Assembly: GCA_025093985.1 (NCBI GenBank)
Contig: JACAAK010000017.1
Coordinates: forward strand, 186,001-250,000
Length of the DNA stretch: 64,000 nt
Source of the DNA: Calvatia gigantea
Lineage: Eukaryota; Basidiomycota; Agaricomycetes; Agaricales; Lycoperdaceae
Reading direction: 5' to 3'
Positions within the stretch are counted from its first letter, which is position 1. Every line of letters starts with the position of its first letter. Below are positions 44,838 to 57,389 of the stretch, in pieces. Below the pieces are notes generated by a model. The model worked only from the letters and a program-made list of their open reading frames with translations, was not told where the DNA came from and did not search any database. The translations under genes and the position numbers were made by a program.

Positions 44838-46182
44838 TCTGAATGACATACTCCCGGAGCTCCTCGAGAAAAACTTCCAGTTTTACGTGGACCCGGGTCC
44901 CCACCGTCTACAATATAAATGTTTGGCCATTACATGCTCTGTTTGTCGTAGGTGGAGGAATATTGCAATCTCCAACACCGGCCTGTGGTGTCGACTACAC
45001 AATGAGGGTGCACTCATGTATCCCGCTGCATCGCTACTCGAACTCTACACAGGACGATCTGCTAGCTGAATGCTGAAAATCTCTTTTATACAATCCTACA
45101 ACGCAGATGGCCCTGGTGAGCCGACACAGGAAGAATATCTTCGAAACGCTATGGCCAATCTCCTTCTCCATATACACCGATGGCAGGCATTCAATTATCT
45201 GCAAGCCTCAAAGGCACCTGCCTTCGGTTTGCAGGCAATCTCAGCTACCCCATCCGACAGAGCATTGGGGCTAGAACAAGCCAAATTGGGCATGTTTGGT
45301 GTTGGGGAACGGGAGGGAAGCGAAGTTATGTTGATGATTGGGTCTGCACCAACTTTGCGGAAATTCCAGTGGAAACTCGTTACGGAAATACCATCTCAAT
45401 CGCCGGTTGCTTCCTTTCCTTGGCATAAACTGCAGCACTTCGATTTTCTGTCTTACTATTTCGACCCGGAGAGGTTATCAGTTTTGCTCTCTCAATGCAC
45501 TTCGGTTACCACTTTGAGGGTGGAAATTCCTGCTCTTTCCGCCGGACCACATCTACTTCCTCTCATCCACTTGTCAAAGCTCCGCGCCCTTCATCTGTGT
45601 ATAAAAGCGGAAGTTGTTGCTTCACTTGTCAATTGCTTTGATTGCCCGGGACTAGAACTTCTCTGTCTTACTTTGGAAGCACTAGTTGTGGAAGAAGAAC
45701 CATGGAAACTGTTCGTGGAAGCCTTCTCACGTATACATCTTCCTCCGAAATATCTCAAAATCACTGCGACCATTGGTCGCGAACAGCAGGGTCAAGTCCC
45801 TGATTTTTTTTCCATTCCTTGGATTGCCAGAATCCCAATTGTCCAGCTTTAGATCCGTCTGCCTGTTTTCGAAGCTGTGAAAAGTTACCGTCGAATCGAC
45901 CATGAAATTGCCTGCCTGTGTTCCCCAAAAGACTAAAATGCAGAATCTCTCCCCACGAAGGCATGCACGTCTGTTGGGTTGATTTTCAGGTTCTTCAATC
46001 CCTCGAAAATGACCGCGAGCTTGGAGAGATTGACCTGGCTATTGTGGAGGTTCGAGTGTGGTGTGGAACCGATATCAAAAAATGTTTGTATCAATACACA
46101 GGATGGGTATTGGTGGGTACGGTTGATATTAAATTTACAGCCTCGGGTATGCACGGAAAGCAGTCAGACCGCGCCTAAATGA
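44838..46182 (+). pseudogene. F-box family-2 gene, copy 2b (premature stop)
   Basis: The F-box region reads LPELLEKNFQFYVD, then CSVCRRWRNIAISNTGLW and ALMYPAASLLELYTGRSAS. A TGA at 45068 ends this frame; copy 2c has AAA at the same place. The same frame continues from 45070 for 260 codons: HIHRWQAFNYLQASKAPAF, IGSAPTLRKFQW, SFPWHKLQHFDFLS, LSKLRALHLCIKAE, and IPWIARIPIVQL. This is a leucine-rich-like C-terminal half of an SCF adaptor. The C-terminal tail to 46182 needs another frame change. The single nonsense codon is the main lesion; readthrough or an internal start at 45070 could still give the repeat domain. Confidence 0.65.
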
Positions 46183-46500
46183 CATGGGACAAACACCGTG
46201 CCAGTCTCCCCGAGGGGTACAGGCTGCGCACACTCTTATTGAGCATACTGGCAGTAGGTCCCTCGATTTAGACGTATTACAGTCGGAAATTTTGGGGTCT
46301 TGTTTGTTAAGATACGAGGTGCACGTAGTCCCTACTCTCATCATCAATCACCCGCCCAAATTTAAGTTTTATTGAGCAACCTCCTGCACCTCGCTCGCTA
46401 AACCCTTAAGTCAAAGGTTAGGGAGGAGAAGAGTCGGAAATAGAGTCACCCGGAAGCCTGTTTCATCAGGTTTGTCCATCCGGGCAGGCAGTTGATATAA

Positions 46501-47333
46501 CCTGTGTGTGGTTGAAGAGGGAGATTACGGCTAGGTGCACGAGCACGTCGGCGTCCGTCCGACGTTGTTCTTGACCAAAGGGATTAGGTTGGAAAGAGCG
46601 GGTAGGAGTGGAGATCACGAAAATGATGAGACAACGGGACAGAGGATAAATTTGTTCCGAAGGCTCGGAACGATGAGAGAAGGGTCCGGAGAGGTGTCGA
46701 GAGCGATTACTGAACGTTCGGAAGGCGGCGTTTACGATTGCGTGGCGATTCGGTGTCGAGACGAGAGAGAGAAGAGAGAAAGAGAGATAGATTAGAGAAA
46801 TAGGCTAGAGACAGAGACTTCGAGTCGAAACTTGGCTAATTCATAGCTACCTGACTACAACAAAGTATACAGGTTTTTATAGAGGAGAATGGTGGGCTGT
46901 GCGCCCAAATTACAAAGAGTAGAATGTAAATTTTAGAGAGAGAACAAAGAAAAACATACTAGCGGGGATGAAGACGGGCCGGAAGCTCATTCTATGAGGT
47001 TCTAAATTATGAGGAATGTAGAAAAAGTATAATAAGTGAATAGAAAAGCGGTCCGTAAGTTTTTTAGAGTCGGAAATGAGAAGTACAGGCGGGCGAGGTG
47101 GAGTTCGGAGGTTGGAGCTTCCGTGGTCGGGACTTCCGAATTAGGAAATCGTGTATGATCCGGACTTCTGGATGGCTCGGAAATGGGATTTTCGGGGTCG
47201 GTGTCTTGGTCATCGTTCTCGGAAGTGAAAGGCGTCGTCGGTGCAGTGGAGTAGTGGGAGGAGTACGCGTACATGACACTTTTCAGTGTCAGGTGCCGTC
47301 CGATCTCCACATGGTCACCCCTCGTTGATGTTA
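46501..47333 (-). mobile_element. Possible solo LTR or other insertion in the tandem unit
   Basis: Compared with the equivalent stretch after copy 2c (about 50.22-50.35 kb), roughly 830 bp are inserted between the ttgatataac-like and atcaacgcc-like flanks. On the minus strand the insert starts TGTAACA, ends in CACACA, and has a TATA-like ctataaaaacctg near 46885, as expected for an LTR. There are no coding domains. A clean target duplication is not visible, so the class is unsure. Confidence 0.4.
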
Positions 47334-47404
47334 CATATCAACGCCATTTCGAGTCTATCATATTGAAGCCCACATTTTTACTGGCCACGACCAGGTAATA
47401 AAAA

Positions 47405-47665
47405 ACGCGAACGGACGCTGCGAAGGAGTTGTTTACCGTTCCAGGAAACAATCACCTCACACTTCTCAGTGTATACAACCAGTCCTTACAAAGCGAGCGG
47501 CTCCTCGCTTGTTCAAGGACCAAGTGTCGATGTTTGATTGGTTTGTCACATAAGGTGGATGAAATTGGTCATGGAATAATTAGCTTGCTGGACGTGTGCT
47601 TGCGCAGGCTGAGAATATCCGTGGCAGGCTCCGGCGTATTATGGACCATATGCACTGTGTACGCA
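47405..47665 (+). pseudogene. PRP43-like fragment, copy 3
   Basis: It reads LFTVPGNNHLTLLSVYNQSLQ and, in another frame, parts equivalent to copy 1 exons at 39350-39560 (the intron and the following exon start are recognisable). It covers only the ratchet region and stops near 47660. Confidence 0.8.
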
Positions 47666-48646
47666 TTACCATAAGTACTAGGGAGTTATGGTAGTGCACA
47701 TGCAATATATGAACATTATGACCTCATCTCCTGACTCACCAATGTTGGCTTTTGGAAAGAAGACCGTGTATACATTGAGTAGGCAAGTTGGAGCCTGCGG
47801 ATAGTTAATTCCACTCATTTAATAACGACCTGATCCTCACAATTCCATTTGCGGAAGGTAGAGAGACCAAGAGTCTAAGACTATAGGAGCCAAAAATGTT
47901 GGAAGGGACCAAGGATGTTATAGGCCTTTGGGAGGCACCGCGGCAACCTAACCTTTTATAACAGAAAGAGCGAAATCGGGTTTAGGATGCATTGATAGCC
48001 TCACGAGCACCCTTCGACGACACCACCATATTTCGTGCTCCCCCACAGAGGCAAATTGAGAAGAATTACAGGGAACCAAAATCGGCTGCGAACGTTTAGT
48101 GGCACACGTTACCAGCCTAATATAACCCAGGAAAAACTGACTGAGTCTCCCCACAAGCAAAGGAATCCTTCATTCGTCAAGTCCAAGGGAAATAAGCTTG
48201 AAGTGAACAGGAGCAGAAGCGTCCGCGGCTGGGACAATTCCAGAGGCAACACTAGCACATAAAATGACCGGAAGATGGGGAGCGAACCAGAGCGACAAAG
48301 CCTTATGCTTTTGAAACGTGCGAGGCCAGTGAAGTGGGGTGTTGGGGCCCTGCGGTCGCCCAATAAATTTGGATTAAGGTACTTGGGTGATTGGCGGCGG
48401 TAGCTCGGATGAATTACCATCAGTATTCGTCAAAGTTTCAGAGAGTGTCAATTGGGGACGGACAAGAATCCACTCCAGGACTGGAAGTGCTAGTCACGTG
48501 GCCATGAGTCGGCCTTTCCACGCTTGACAGTCCTCTTCTTCTTGACATCACCTCTGATAAACCCGCGCCCAAATAGGAGAGATGGAGGGGCAAGTCAACT
48601 ATCATCAATTTTTCCATTAAAAAGGCCAACTTGGTCTTATAGATCT
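47666..48646. other. Tandem-unit spacer before F-box copy 2c
   Basis: 48300-48640 corresponds to 44510-44830 of the previous unit (cgcccaataaat, aaggtacttggg, gatgaattacca, cttatagatctcc). 47700-48290 shows nothing recognisable. Confidence 0.5.
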
Positions 48647-49962
48647 CCCCTGAATGATACGTTGTTCCCAGAGCTCCTCGAGGAAATCTTTCAATTCTAC
48701 ACCGATTCAGATTTCCAACGCCGACCCTGTGAACGCTTGGCCACGATATGCTCCGTTTGCCGTCGATGGAGGAATATTACAATCTCCACAGTGGCCTGTG
48801 GTATCGACTAAACATTGAAATTGCACACAGGTATCCTCGTGCATTGCTACTCGAATTATACATCGAGCGATCTGCCAGCAAACGGTTGCACATCCCCTTA
48901 ACACAGTCCTATGACCCGGAAGAGTCCTATGACGAGCTGGCACAGGAATATTATTTCCAGAACGTTTTAGCCTTTCTCCTTCCCCATGTACACCGATGGC
49001 AGGCGTTCAATTATCATCAGGTCTTCAGAGCACCTGCCTTTGTTCTGCGGATGATCTCAGCTATTCCGTTCTACAAAGCAGTGGAGTTAGAACAAGTCAA
49101 ACTAGGCATGTTTTGGGTTAAAGGATGGGAGGAAGAAAAATGTTATGTCCATGATTGGATCTGCACCGGCCTTGCAGAAATTCCAATGGAGCCACGACAC
49201 GGAATTACCATCACAATCGTCGGTTGCCTCCTTTCCTTGGCATAGACTGCAGCACTTCGATTTGCAAACTTACGAACCCATTTTGAAGCAGATATCGGCT
49301 TTACTTTCTCAATGCACTTCGGTTGCCACTTTGAAGATGGATATTTCCTGGTATTGTCGCCGGATCCGGTCGACTTCCTCTTGTGCGCTTGTCAAACTCC
49401 GTGCCCTTCATCTATGTGTCGAGGCAGAAGCTATTGCTTCACTCCTCAATTCTTTCCATTGCCCAGGAGTAGAACCTATCCGTCTCTCAATGGACACACC
49501 AGAGGTGCAGGAAGAAGCTTGGAGACTCTTTCCGGTGTCTCCAAGTTGATGTGAGCATTACTCCCGAAACGCGTGCTCAAGTTCCTAATTTTTTTTCTAT
49601 TCCTTGGATTGCCGACGTCCCAATTATCCAGCTTTCACTTTGTCGGGAAGGTCTTCAATCAAGAGAAAATTTCGATCAAATCTGCCACGAAGTTGCTAGC
49701 CGTGTCCCCCAGAAAGGCTGGAGCGCAGAATCTCTCCTGGACGAATATGCGGAATGTAGGTTGGGTTGATTTTCAGGTTCGCCAATCCCTCAGAAGCGAC
49801 CGCGAGCTTGGAGAAGTTCGACCTGTCTATCGTGGAGAATTGAGCGCGGTATGGTGCTGTACCGAAGATGGTTGTACTCGTGCACAGGGCGGGTATTGGT
49901 GGTTACCAGTGGCGGTAAGTTTCCAGCCTCAGTATGTCAGAACGGGCTCTCTACGTAGCTAA
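48647..49962 (+). pseudogene. F-box family-2 gene, copy 2c (frameshifted)
   Basis: The F-box is well kept: FPELLEEIFQFYTDSD and CSVCRRWRNITIST. One missing base (about 48790, ctccaCAG against ctccaACAG in the other copies) shifts the frame to GLWYRLNIEIAHRYPRALLL, QSYDPEESYDELAQEYYFQ and HVHRWQAFNYHQVFRAPAF. An extra T near 49140 shifts again to SMIGSAPALQKFQW and SFPWHRLQHFD, and two compensating indels follow at about 49350 and 49395. The tail has IPWIADVPIIQLSL and further shifts to 49962. Same family and order as copy 2b. Confidence 0.65.
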
Positions 49963-50415
49963 CCCAAGAACATGCCAGCGTGACGTAGGTCAAACAGTGT
50001 CTGGGTCTTCCAGAAGGTTACAGGTTGCAGACGCCCCTACCAAAGACGCTCGCAGTAGGTTCCTCGAATTAGCTGTATTATTACCAGAAAATCCACGGTC
50101 TTCTTTTTTGAGATACAGAATATAGTCCCCAGTACCGTTACCAACAGGCCCACCTTAACTCGGTTTCTGTTGAAGTAACTCAAAGGTTGGAAGGAGAAGG
50201 GTCCGAAAGGAAGAGGCGCCCGGAAGCTTGCATCGCCGGGTTTGCTCATCCATTGGGCAGTTGATACGACTTATAAAAGTGCTTTATCCCTCGCAGGTGT
50301 TTGCAAATCAACACTCTTTAGCGTCTATCATATTGAGGTCTACGCTTTTTGTAATTGACATATTTTCCCATTCCATTAATCCTATACTACAAGAAAAGTA
50401 TCGAAAGCAAATGCA
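49963..50415. other. Intergenic after copy 2c
   Basis: The end of the tandem unit: cgtctatcatattgaggtctacg (50322-50344) is repeated before the helicase fragment at 47350-47372. No gene. Confidence 0.5.
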
Positions 50416-53400
50416 TTAGGACACAGTCTGTGTCGGAGAAACACCCTCCATCGACACCCCGCGCGATCGACAAGCAGGGCAATTGTTTTTCCCCGTCTGC
50501 AACCACTTGTCCACGCACCCCCTATGGAATGCGTGTCGACAGCTCATAACGCGGATCTCGTCCTCTTCCTCATAGTCGTCTAGGCAGATCAAGCACTGTG
50601 ACGCTTTCATGAGTATCATCAGACTTGGTAGCAATGACGGCGACTTACTCTCTCTGTACAATTCGACGAGATCTTGTTATGCCGCTCATATTCGTCCAGC
50701 TGCGACCTTTTAATGACCTCCAACCCGGATTTTTCGATATCCTCCTTGCTAGCGGTGGGCGCCTTGGCATTACCTAGGAGCTCCACAAGTTCCCTATACA
50801 ATCCTTTCAGTGTGAACTCCTCCATATACCCAAGGAGATGACTTACAACAACGCCTCAAACGACTCCAGGTTGTCCGGACCACCAGTAACGATACTATGA
50901 TCAGGCGGGTAATATCCTGAAAAAAAAAAAAAAACCAAAATTCCAATCAATACCAAGTCTCAAATGAAAGCATTAAGCACTGACCGCCAATAACAGTAGA
51001 TCAAGAACGTCCTCGATCCAGGACCTCCCACCACCGGCTGTGGCTGTTGTTGCTGCGGGCCCTGCTGCCCTCGTCCTTCCACACCAAGCTCACCTACACT
51101 CTGACTCCTCCTATGTCCAGCGCCACTACCAACTCCACCGGGCCGAAGATTCCTCAAAGCACTCGCAGCACGATTCTGCCACCCTTCTCTCGTACTCCCC
51201 CGCCTCCTCTCCTGTCTCGATTGTGCCACGGGCCGGTGAGTCGAACCTACTCCAAAAGGCTTCTTCGTCGTCTTCGTCACCTAAGCTAGGCATAGTGGAG
51301 GCTCGCGTAGGATGATGATGATGGTTATGGTGATGATGGTGATCGTGGGCAGCATCGCCGAACAAATCGGAACCTTCTACCCCGTCCATGGGTATGAACG
51401 TTCCTCCAGTTAGGTGCGTTCACTGACTGTAATCCAACGATGATAACGGGGACTACAGTGTTCGGATTGGTAGTTGCAGGTGCATTTTGAGGGGGTGTAT
51501 GGGTATCGGGTATCGTAGATGTAGCGGACGCTAATGGGTGAGAACCTGGCGCGGAGGCGGGAGGTGCGGCAAATGGAATCTGGTTTGGTGTAGGTGTATT
51601 GAATGGTACTGATGACGGGAATAATGAAGTCGTGGCTGGTGTTGGTGTTTCCGGTATAGCTCCAGGTCGGAGAGAGACAACAGGTGGGAAACGATACAAC
51701 CTCCACCAGTTGATTCTCCCTGATGCATCGAGGCCAGACCTAGAGCTCGTGCCATGCGCCCGTGGTCCAGACGTATCCTGTGTCCGGGTCGGTTCTTCCG
51801 AAAGTGCAGCCAAGGGCGACTGTCGTTGCAGAAGCAAAATCTATCCCCCAAAGTCATCAACACACGACGCAATCAGAGAGAACAGGAATGGGACATGATA
51901 CTCACCATCTACAGACCCATCGTCATCCTCCGTATCCGAAGCTCTGGGATCCTGCAACGGAGGTAGATCCGGGTATTCTTCATCGTCAGGTTCAGTGGGT
52001 ACCAAAGACCTAACCGAAGGCGCCAATTCACGCTCTACCACTCCATCCTGACGTAGTTCCAGTCTGTGTCTGGCCCTCCGCACTACCCCCCTGCCCCTTC
52101 CTCACGCTGCTCACTCTCCTCATCACCCTCCCGTCCCTCCTGAGTCAAAGCTACTCGCAAATCCGTCTGTAGCTCTACCAAAAACCTCTCAAAGCTACCT
52201 TCGGGTGGTAAATCTCTCGCGGGAGGAGTCGCACCACTATCTTCACTCTGCCTTTCACCGGTTGTACTATTCCTCCTCCTGGTACTCTCCGCGTCCTCCG
52301 CCGATTGCTCAACACCCGTACTCGCATTCGGACCTAATCCGAGTCCAATGTTGAACGCCCTAGCCATCTCTGCTAACATTTGTTCTCGAGTAGTCTGTTA
52401 ATGTTTGATTCCTGTCTCTATCCCTCGTGTTTGAACTAAAAGGTGTAGCTGATGAAGGCGAAGATGGAGGCGACGTAGATGATAAAGGAGACGAAGGTGC
52501 AGTGGCAGTGGCAGTGGCAGTGGCAGTGGCGGTACTGGAAGGAGTGGTGGTGGTCGCAGTGGCGGCGGAGGAAGAAGACGAAGAAGAAGTCGGATTCGCG
52601 CGTAGACCTAATCGTTCTCGAATCGTACCCCAAGCTTGTCGCATGCGTTCCGCGCGTCCTGCGGGAGACATATCACTAATGCCTGTGGGACGAGTAGAAG
52701 AAGAAGAGGGAGGTGGAACGAAAGGAGTGGGGAAAGTGGAAGAAGGAGAATTGGAAGTGGGAGAAGAAGTGGGAGAGGAAGTGGGAGAGGAAGTGAAAGA
52801 AGAAGGGGAAGAAGAAGAAGAGTTGGTTGAGTCGGGTGTTGGAGGTGCTAGGCCAGAGGAGAGGATTGGCTCTGACGAACCTGTGAGCAGGGAAGCCGCA
52901 GTGGCTGCAGCTGCAACACTGTTAAAAAGATACACGTCAATACTTCATTTGACAACAGAAAGTGGAAGGGGGGGGGGGAGGCGAACCTGAGTAGTGTACC
53001 AAGAACGTCAATACTACTGGAAGATATCTGAGAAGACGAACGTTCGGAATCTTGTTGCTGCTCTCCCTGAGGTGATGGTCCCTGTTGTGAATTGCCGCCG
53101 CCCTGCGATGAAGGGGTCGTTGGTCCCTCAGATGATGAAGCACTATCAACAGGATGTCCCGCCTCAACCCCTCGCCTGCCGCTGCCAGCACCTTGCCTCT
53201 ACTGCCTCCTCGATTCCACTTCCACTTCCACCTTCCACTTCCACTTCCGGACTGATCATCCACCCTACTTCGCGGGTCTAGATGCCCGCCCGAGAAGAGC
53301 CGAAAGTCTATTCCTCGAACTGGGAAAGTCAGAAGAAGAAGAGGTCGAAGCCCGAGTCGGAGTTGGTTGCTGTGATTGTGCACGAGATCCGCCCGCTGCT

Positions 53401-54923
53401 GCTGCTGTTGCTGTTGTGGTATTGTCACTATTCCCGCCAACTGTCACCTCCGATCCGGAACTAGCGGGAGTGATGGTGGTATTCGAGCCATTGTTGGTAT
53501 TGGTATTGGTTGTGTTGGTGTTGGGAGTAGAAGTAGAAGTGGTGGAATTATTGGAACGCGAAACATCGGTGGTGTGTACGATACCTTGGACAACGACAAG
53601 TGTGCCGGGGGGAGGGAATTGTCGGTTCGCCGCTGTAGGGGTGGGATAGTGATGAGGAGGGGTGGTGGTAGTGGTGGTGGTTGGCGGGGGGTGTACGTGT
53701 GACGTTGGTGATTGTGACAACGACTGCGGTGGCGATGGTGGAGGTGACGACGGCGGAGGTGGGGACATTGCTGCTGTTGTTGGTTGGGATGGTTGAGCTT
53801 GGGATAGTGGTCGCCCTTGTTGGTGTCTATCTGCGTTCGCAGACACCTGGTCACCGTTGTCCTGCGTGAACGCCACTGGTCCGGATTGCTGGTTCGAGGG
53901 ACCATCAATATTGATATCTTGAGTTGTTGTGTGATGAGGATCGATGACAGAAGTGGCGTAAGGGTGGTGTGTTATTCCAGAATCTTCTGAATGGTCCATG
54001 GTAGTGGCAGTAGTAGTCGACGATGAGTGAATAGCAGGGATAGGTGTGGTGTTGGTCTGGGCCACATGTGGTTGTACGTGTGATGTGGGCGTCTGTACGG
54101 GTGGTGGTGATGATGATGTCGTGACGCTTAACCCTGATTGCTCTCCTTGCTGTGAGGCAGCGGCGTTACTACTGGCAGATTGAGCTTCTAAAGTTTGTCC
54201 AGCTTGACCGTTCTGCGCTGTTGAAGGCGTCCCAATCGCCGCCGAAGAAGACAGTCCAGATTCCCCTTCTCGTTCCTTGCCTTTCTCGGTCTCCTCTGGG
54301 ATAGGCCCAGGTGCGGATGTAGTACTCGCAGCAGCCGCGGCATCGGCCGCAGCAGCAGCAGCAGTAGTCGTACCACCCAAAGCAGAAGGTAATGATGACG
54401 ACGACGACGGCGAACCAATAGCAGCTGGTAGTACCAACCTGGTCCTCCCGCTCACCCACATTTTCATCCTCCAATCGACTCGGGGCCTTCGACCATCGCC
54501 TCGAACTCCTCCACGTCTTCTGCTTCTGTTTTTTGGATGCAGAGGAGGTACTAACACCACTAGCAGCGCTATCTACTCGATTACGGGGATTACTCCCCTT
54601 CCGCATAGGATACGGCGGGTTTGACGAGGCTGAGTAGGCTTTTACGAACAGACGCCCCTTTGACTGGTTTTGAGCTGTGTTGATCATGATGTGTCTGTGG
54701 TTCTGCTGCTGAGTCTGCGTGCTGTTCAGTTGTGTCTACGATGGTAGTAGTAGTAGGCGGCGGTGGTGGTGGGTGGTTCCGGTGCTAATTGCTGTCGATC
54801 ATGGGTATCAGGATGTGTGGCTGTAGAGGGTACTGAGGTGTCCTGAGGTTGTTCTAGATGTTGTGGATGTGGGTCTGGTGGATGTTGTGATGAACGATGA
54901 GTGCGAGAGGAAGTCTGACCCAT
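50416..54923 (-). CDS. Large RING-H2 ubiquitin ligase, low-complexity, several frameshifts
   Basis: The start at 54923 is MGQTSSRTHRSS, a likely N-myristoylation signal (Gly2). Landmarks: SVRKSLLSLVKP, SRRWSKAPSRL, a long Ser/Thr/Pro-rich stretch with GTLVVVQGIVHTTDVSR, RNRLSALLGRASRPAK, AGRAERMRQAWGTIRERLGL, EQMLAEMARAFNIGLGLGP, GSFERFLVELQTDLRVAL, GRINWWRLYRFPP, VVPVIIVGLQSVNAPNWR, GPGSRTFLIY, SFEALLKGLYRELVELLG, and EDIEKSGLEVIKRSQLDEYE. The C-terminal RING-H2 is CLICLDDYEEEDEIRVMSC, RHAFHRGC, NNCPAC. It should transfer ubiquitin at a membrane; substrates are unknown. The frame shifts at several points, including 50995 (extra base splitting a CpG). The last intron but one ends in a T15 tract (50920-50934) before its CAG. 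Confidence 0.8.
52495..52535. repeat. TGGCAG hexanucleotide microsatellite inside the RING gene
   Basis: About five tandem tggcag/tggcgg units encode Ala-Thr repeats on the minus strand. The neighbouring (gaagtgggagag)n stretch at 52745-52800 encodes Ser/Pro/Thr repeats. Confidence 0.9.
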
Positions 54924-55365
54924 TGAGCCGGGGTGGGGGAGGGAGTGGAGGATTATTTGGCCCGAGATGCTGAGATTGGTATCACAACAACACCGGGGTT
55001 TGCGGGACGAGCCTTGGAATTAAGAAAACAAATGTAGTGTTTTGTTTTTATGTGTGTTGTGTGTCGTGAAAGGGTGTGAACGTCGAGGGACGTCGACGTC
55101 GACGGAGGAAAAAAGGTCGACTGACTGACTGATGACTGGGTTGACTGACTGAGGTGGGATGAGTGATGAAGTGGATGAGTAACGATGGGGGGGTAGTGTG
55201 ACATTGTCGGAGTCACGATAATTCCTGTGTATGTCACTGTTGTGATCGGATATTGTTCCATCAATATCTACCACCTATATGTAACTAAAAGTACACCGAC
55301 ACAGCGAAAAAATAACAAAACCAAAAAAAAAAGAAAGCAACAAAAAAAAACAATGTTCCGCACAT
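54924..55365. promoter_or_regulatory. Upstream region of the RING ligase gene
   Basis: 440 bp between the RING gene start and the end of the next minus-strand gene. It contains a short (TGAC)n stretch at about 55118-55152 and A-rich runs at 55305-55350. No defined promoter element is recognised. Confidence 0.35.
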
Positions 55366-57239
55366 TTACAGCCAAGATTTTCCATCAAACCCATTCACGA
55401 TCCTCACTTTCATCCCAGCTTTCATAAGAACGTTCAATCCGTCTTTGACAACTCCGCCTTGACCTGCAAGTCCATCCACATATACCTCCGAAGTCAATTC
55501 CAGATTCACGTTATCCAGCCTTGCGCGATTACAGCGCCCACCGGTGCTGCTGCTGCTTGTGCTTGTGCTTGTGCTGGTGTTGGTGCAACCGCCCTTGTCA
55601 GTAGAGCTATTACCACTCATTGAACTGCTCAAAGCCACATCAATCGCATAAAGATCTTCCGTATCCTTGTCCCACCGTTTCGAAAGTTGTTCCACGACCA
55701 GTTTCGGGAAATTAAAGTCTGTCGGGTTATTCCCCTGGAATTCCAACGACCTAAGTTCCGGCAAAAACACAGTTCCACCATTACAACCATTCCCATCGTT
55801 CGCCCTTTCCTTCTCTACCCCACCACCACCACCACCACCACCACCTCCAAGTGTTGTACTCGAAGAAACACCACCCGGCGAAGGAACAGGAACAAGCGCA
55901 CCCACCAACCCCCTCACAAACTCCGGATCATGCTCATCCACCAATCTCACCTCTCTCACCCTCGGCACCCCCCTCAAAATCTCACACTACACTCCCCCAC
56001 GGACATCCCAAATCAAAATCAACCCTCTCCACACTCGGTGACGTCTCCGTAAGCACTCTCACCAATATCCCCTGTATAGTCTGAAAATGCGTCAAATCAT
56101 AACGTAATTTCATTTTAAAATGTTTCAAAGCAGGGAAATGGATCCTTTCAAAAAGTTGGAATTCCCATGCATCGCCTGCGTAGGACCATTTGAGTGTATG
56201 GAGGTTAGGTAGTGTGATGGGTTGTTCGTCTGATACTGGAAGAGTGTGGAATTCGGCGTTGGAGAGGATACGTTGGAAATCGCATTCGAGGAGGTTTGGG
56301 CATCTACGAAGCATTTCGGCACATTCGTCGATGGATACCCAGGATACTTTGAGATGGGTTAGGTTGGACCAGGGGAGTGTGATGGCGGAGAGGAAGGTGT
56401 TGTCGAGGGTTACTTTGCGGAGGTGAGGTGCTGATGAGAATATGTCGACCATTTGTTGTTCGCGGCTGTTGTCGTAGGGGCATAGCCATAGTTGTTGGAT
56501 GTGAGGTGTGAGGTCTTGTGCGGCGCGGAGGGCGGGGATCCATTCGGGGGGTAGACCGTCAATTTTGAGTGCGCCCCATCGGTGGGAGTGTTTAAGAAAG
56601 ACTTTGAGTACGTCGAGAGAGGGAGGGGTGTCGTTCTCGAGACGGTCGCGACCTTCATCGCCACTGGCGAAGATGAGGGAGATGGAGAGTTTGGAAGAAC
56701 CTGAACGGTGGAAGAAGGATTCGAGTGCAGCGGCATTGGGGATGGTACGGCTTTGGTAGAGTGTGAAAGCGACAGAGGTCCAGAGTTGGGGTATTGATAA
56801 GGCGATGTCGCGCCATTGGGAACAGACTGCGGCGAGTTTGAAGGGGAGAGTTGGGTAGGTGATTCCACCGTCTTTGTTTGAAGAACTGCTGCTACTACTA
56901 CTACTACTACCGCCACCTGCCGCCAGTACCACCTGTACCACTACCACTGCTACCACCACTGTTACTGTCGGCGATGGTTTCTCCAGTGTTGTTGATATCA
57001 AGTGGAGGACAAGCATGTTGGAAGATGGTGGAGATGATTTCGTAGGGGAGTGTGACAGTGGATGCAGCGATGGCGTTAAGTCTACGTTGGAGAAGGACTC
57101 TTTGAGCTGTGAGTCTTTCTACTTCTTGTTCGACGCGTCGGACTTGAGTTTGGATGAAGATGATTTCGTCTGTGGGTGATTTGAAGGGTATATCTCTCTG
57201 CTTGTCGAGCGTGCGTCCGCACCGCTCACAGAGGCTCAT
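55366..57239 (-). CDS. F-box protein with N-terminal CxxC and coiled coil
   Basis: The start at 57239 gives MSLCERCGRTLDKQRDIPF, then a heptad-rich coiled coil (IFIQTQVRRVEQEVERLTAQ) and an F-box-like segment (VTLPYEIISTIFQHACPP), followed by a Ser/Gly-rich insert and KLAAVCSQWRDIALSIPQLW. The C-terminal half is leucine-rich (LSISLIFASGDEG, VFLKHSHRWGALKIDGLPPE, LPWSNLTHLKVSWVSIDEC), the standard Agaricomycete F-box layout. It is probably intronless. Two frame changes are needed: at 56918 (extra T on the plus strand, splitting an expected CpG) and near 55985. The poly-Gly tract at 55820-55850 comes from a (CCA)n-type repeat. An SCF adaptor role is inferred. Confidence 0.75.
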
Positions 57240-57389
57240 GGTGGGAGGGTTGTGTGAGCGTAAACCCGATAAGCTAGGGAAATTAATAATTTGTTGTATA
57301 ATCACCACCCTCCATCATTAACATCACGCGTCATTGCATCAGGCGTCACGTGCTTGTGTCGTGGGTGTGGTATGAAATATTGTTACATT

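Noticed and set aside
52427..52990. Long plus-strand ORF of 187 codons, Glu/Val/Ala-rich
   Set aside because: It is the antisense of the RING gene's Ser/Pro/Thr repeats; trinucleotide periodicity keeps several frames open. The minus-strand frame carries the recognised family motifs.
53092..53702. Plus-strand ORFs of 95-185 codons across 53.0-53.7 kb
   Set aside because: Shadows of the Thr/Asn/Pro-rich part of the RING ligase on the other strand.
54277..54624. Plus-strand ORF with poly-Ala tract
   Set aside because: Antisense of the Ala/Thr-rich stretch of the RING gene.
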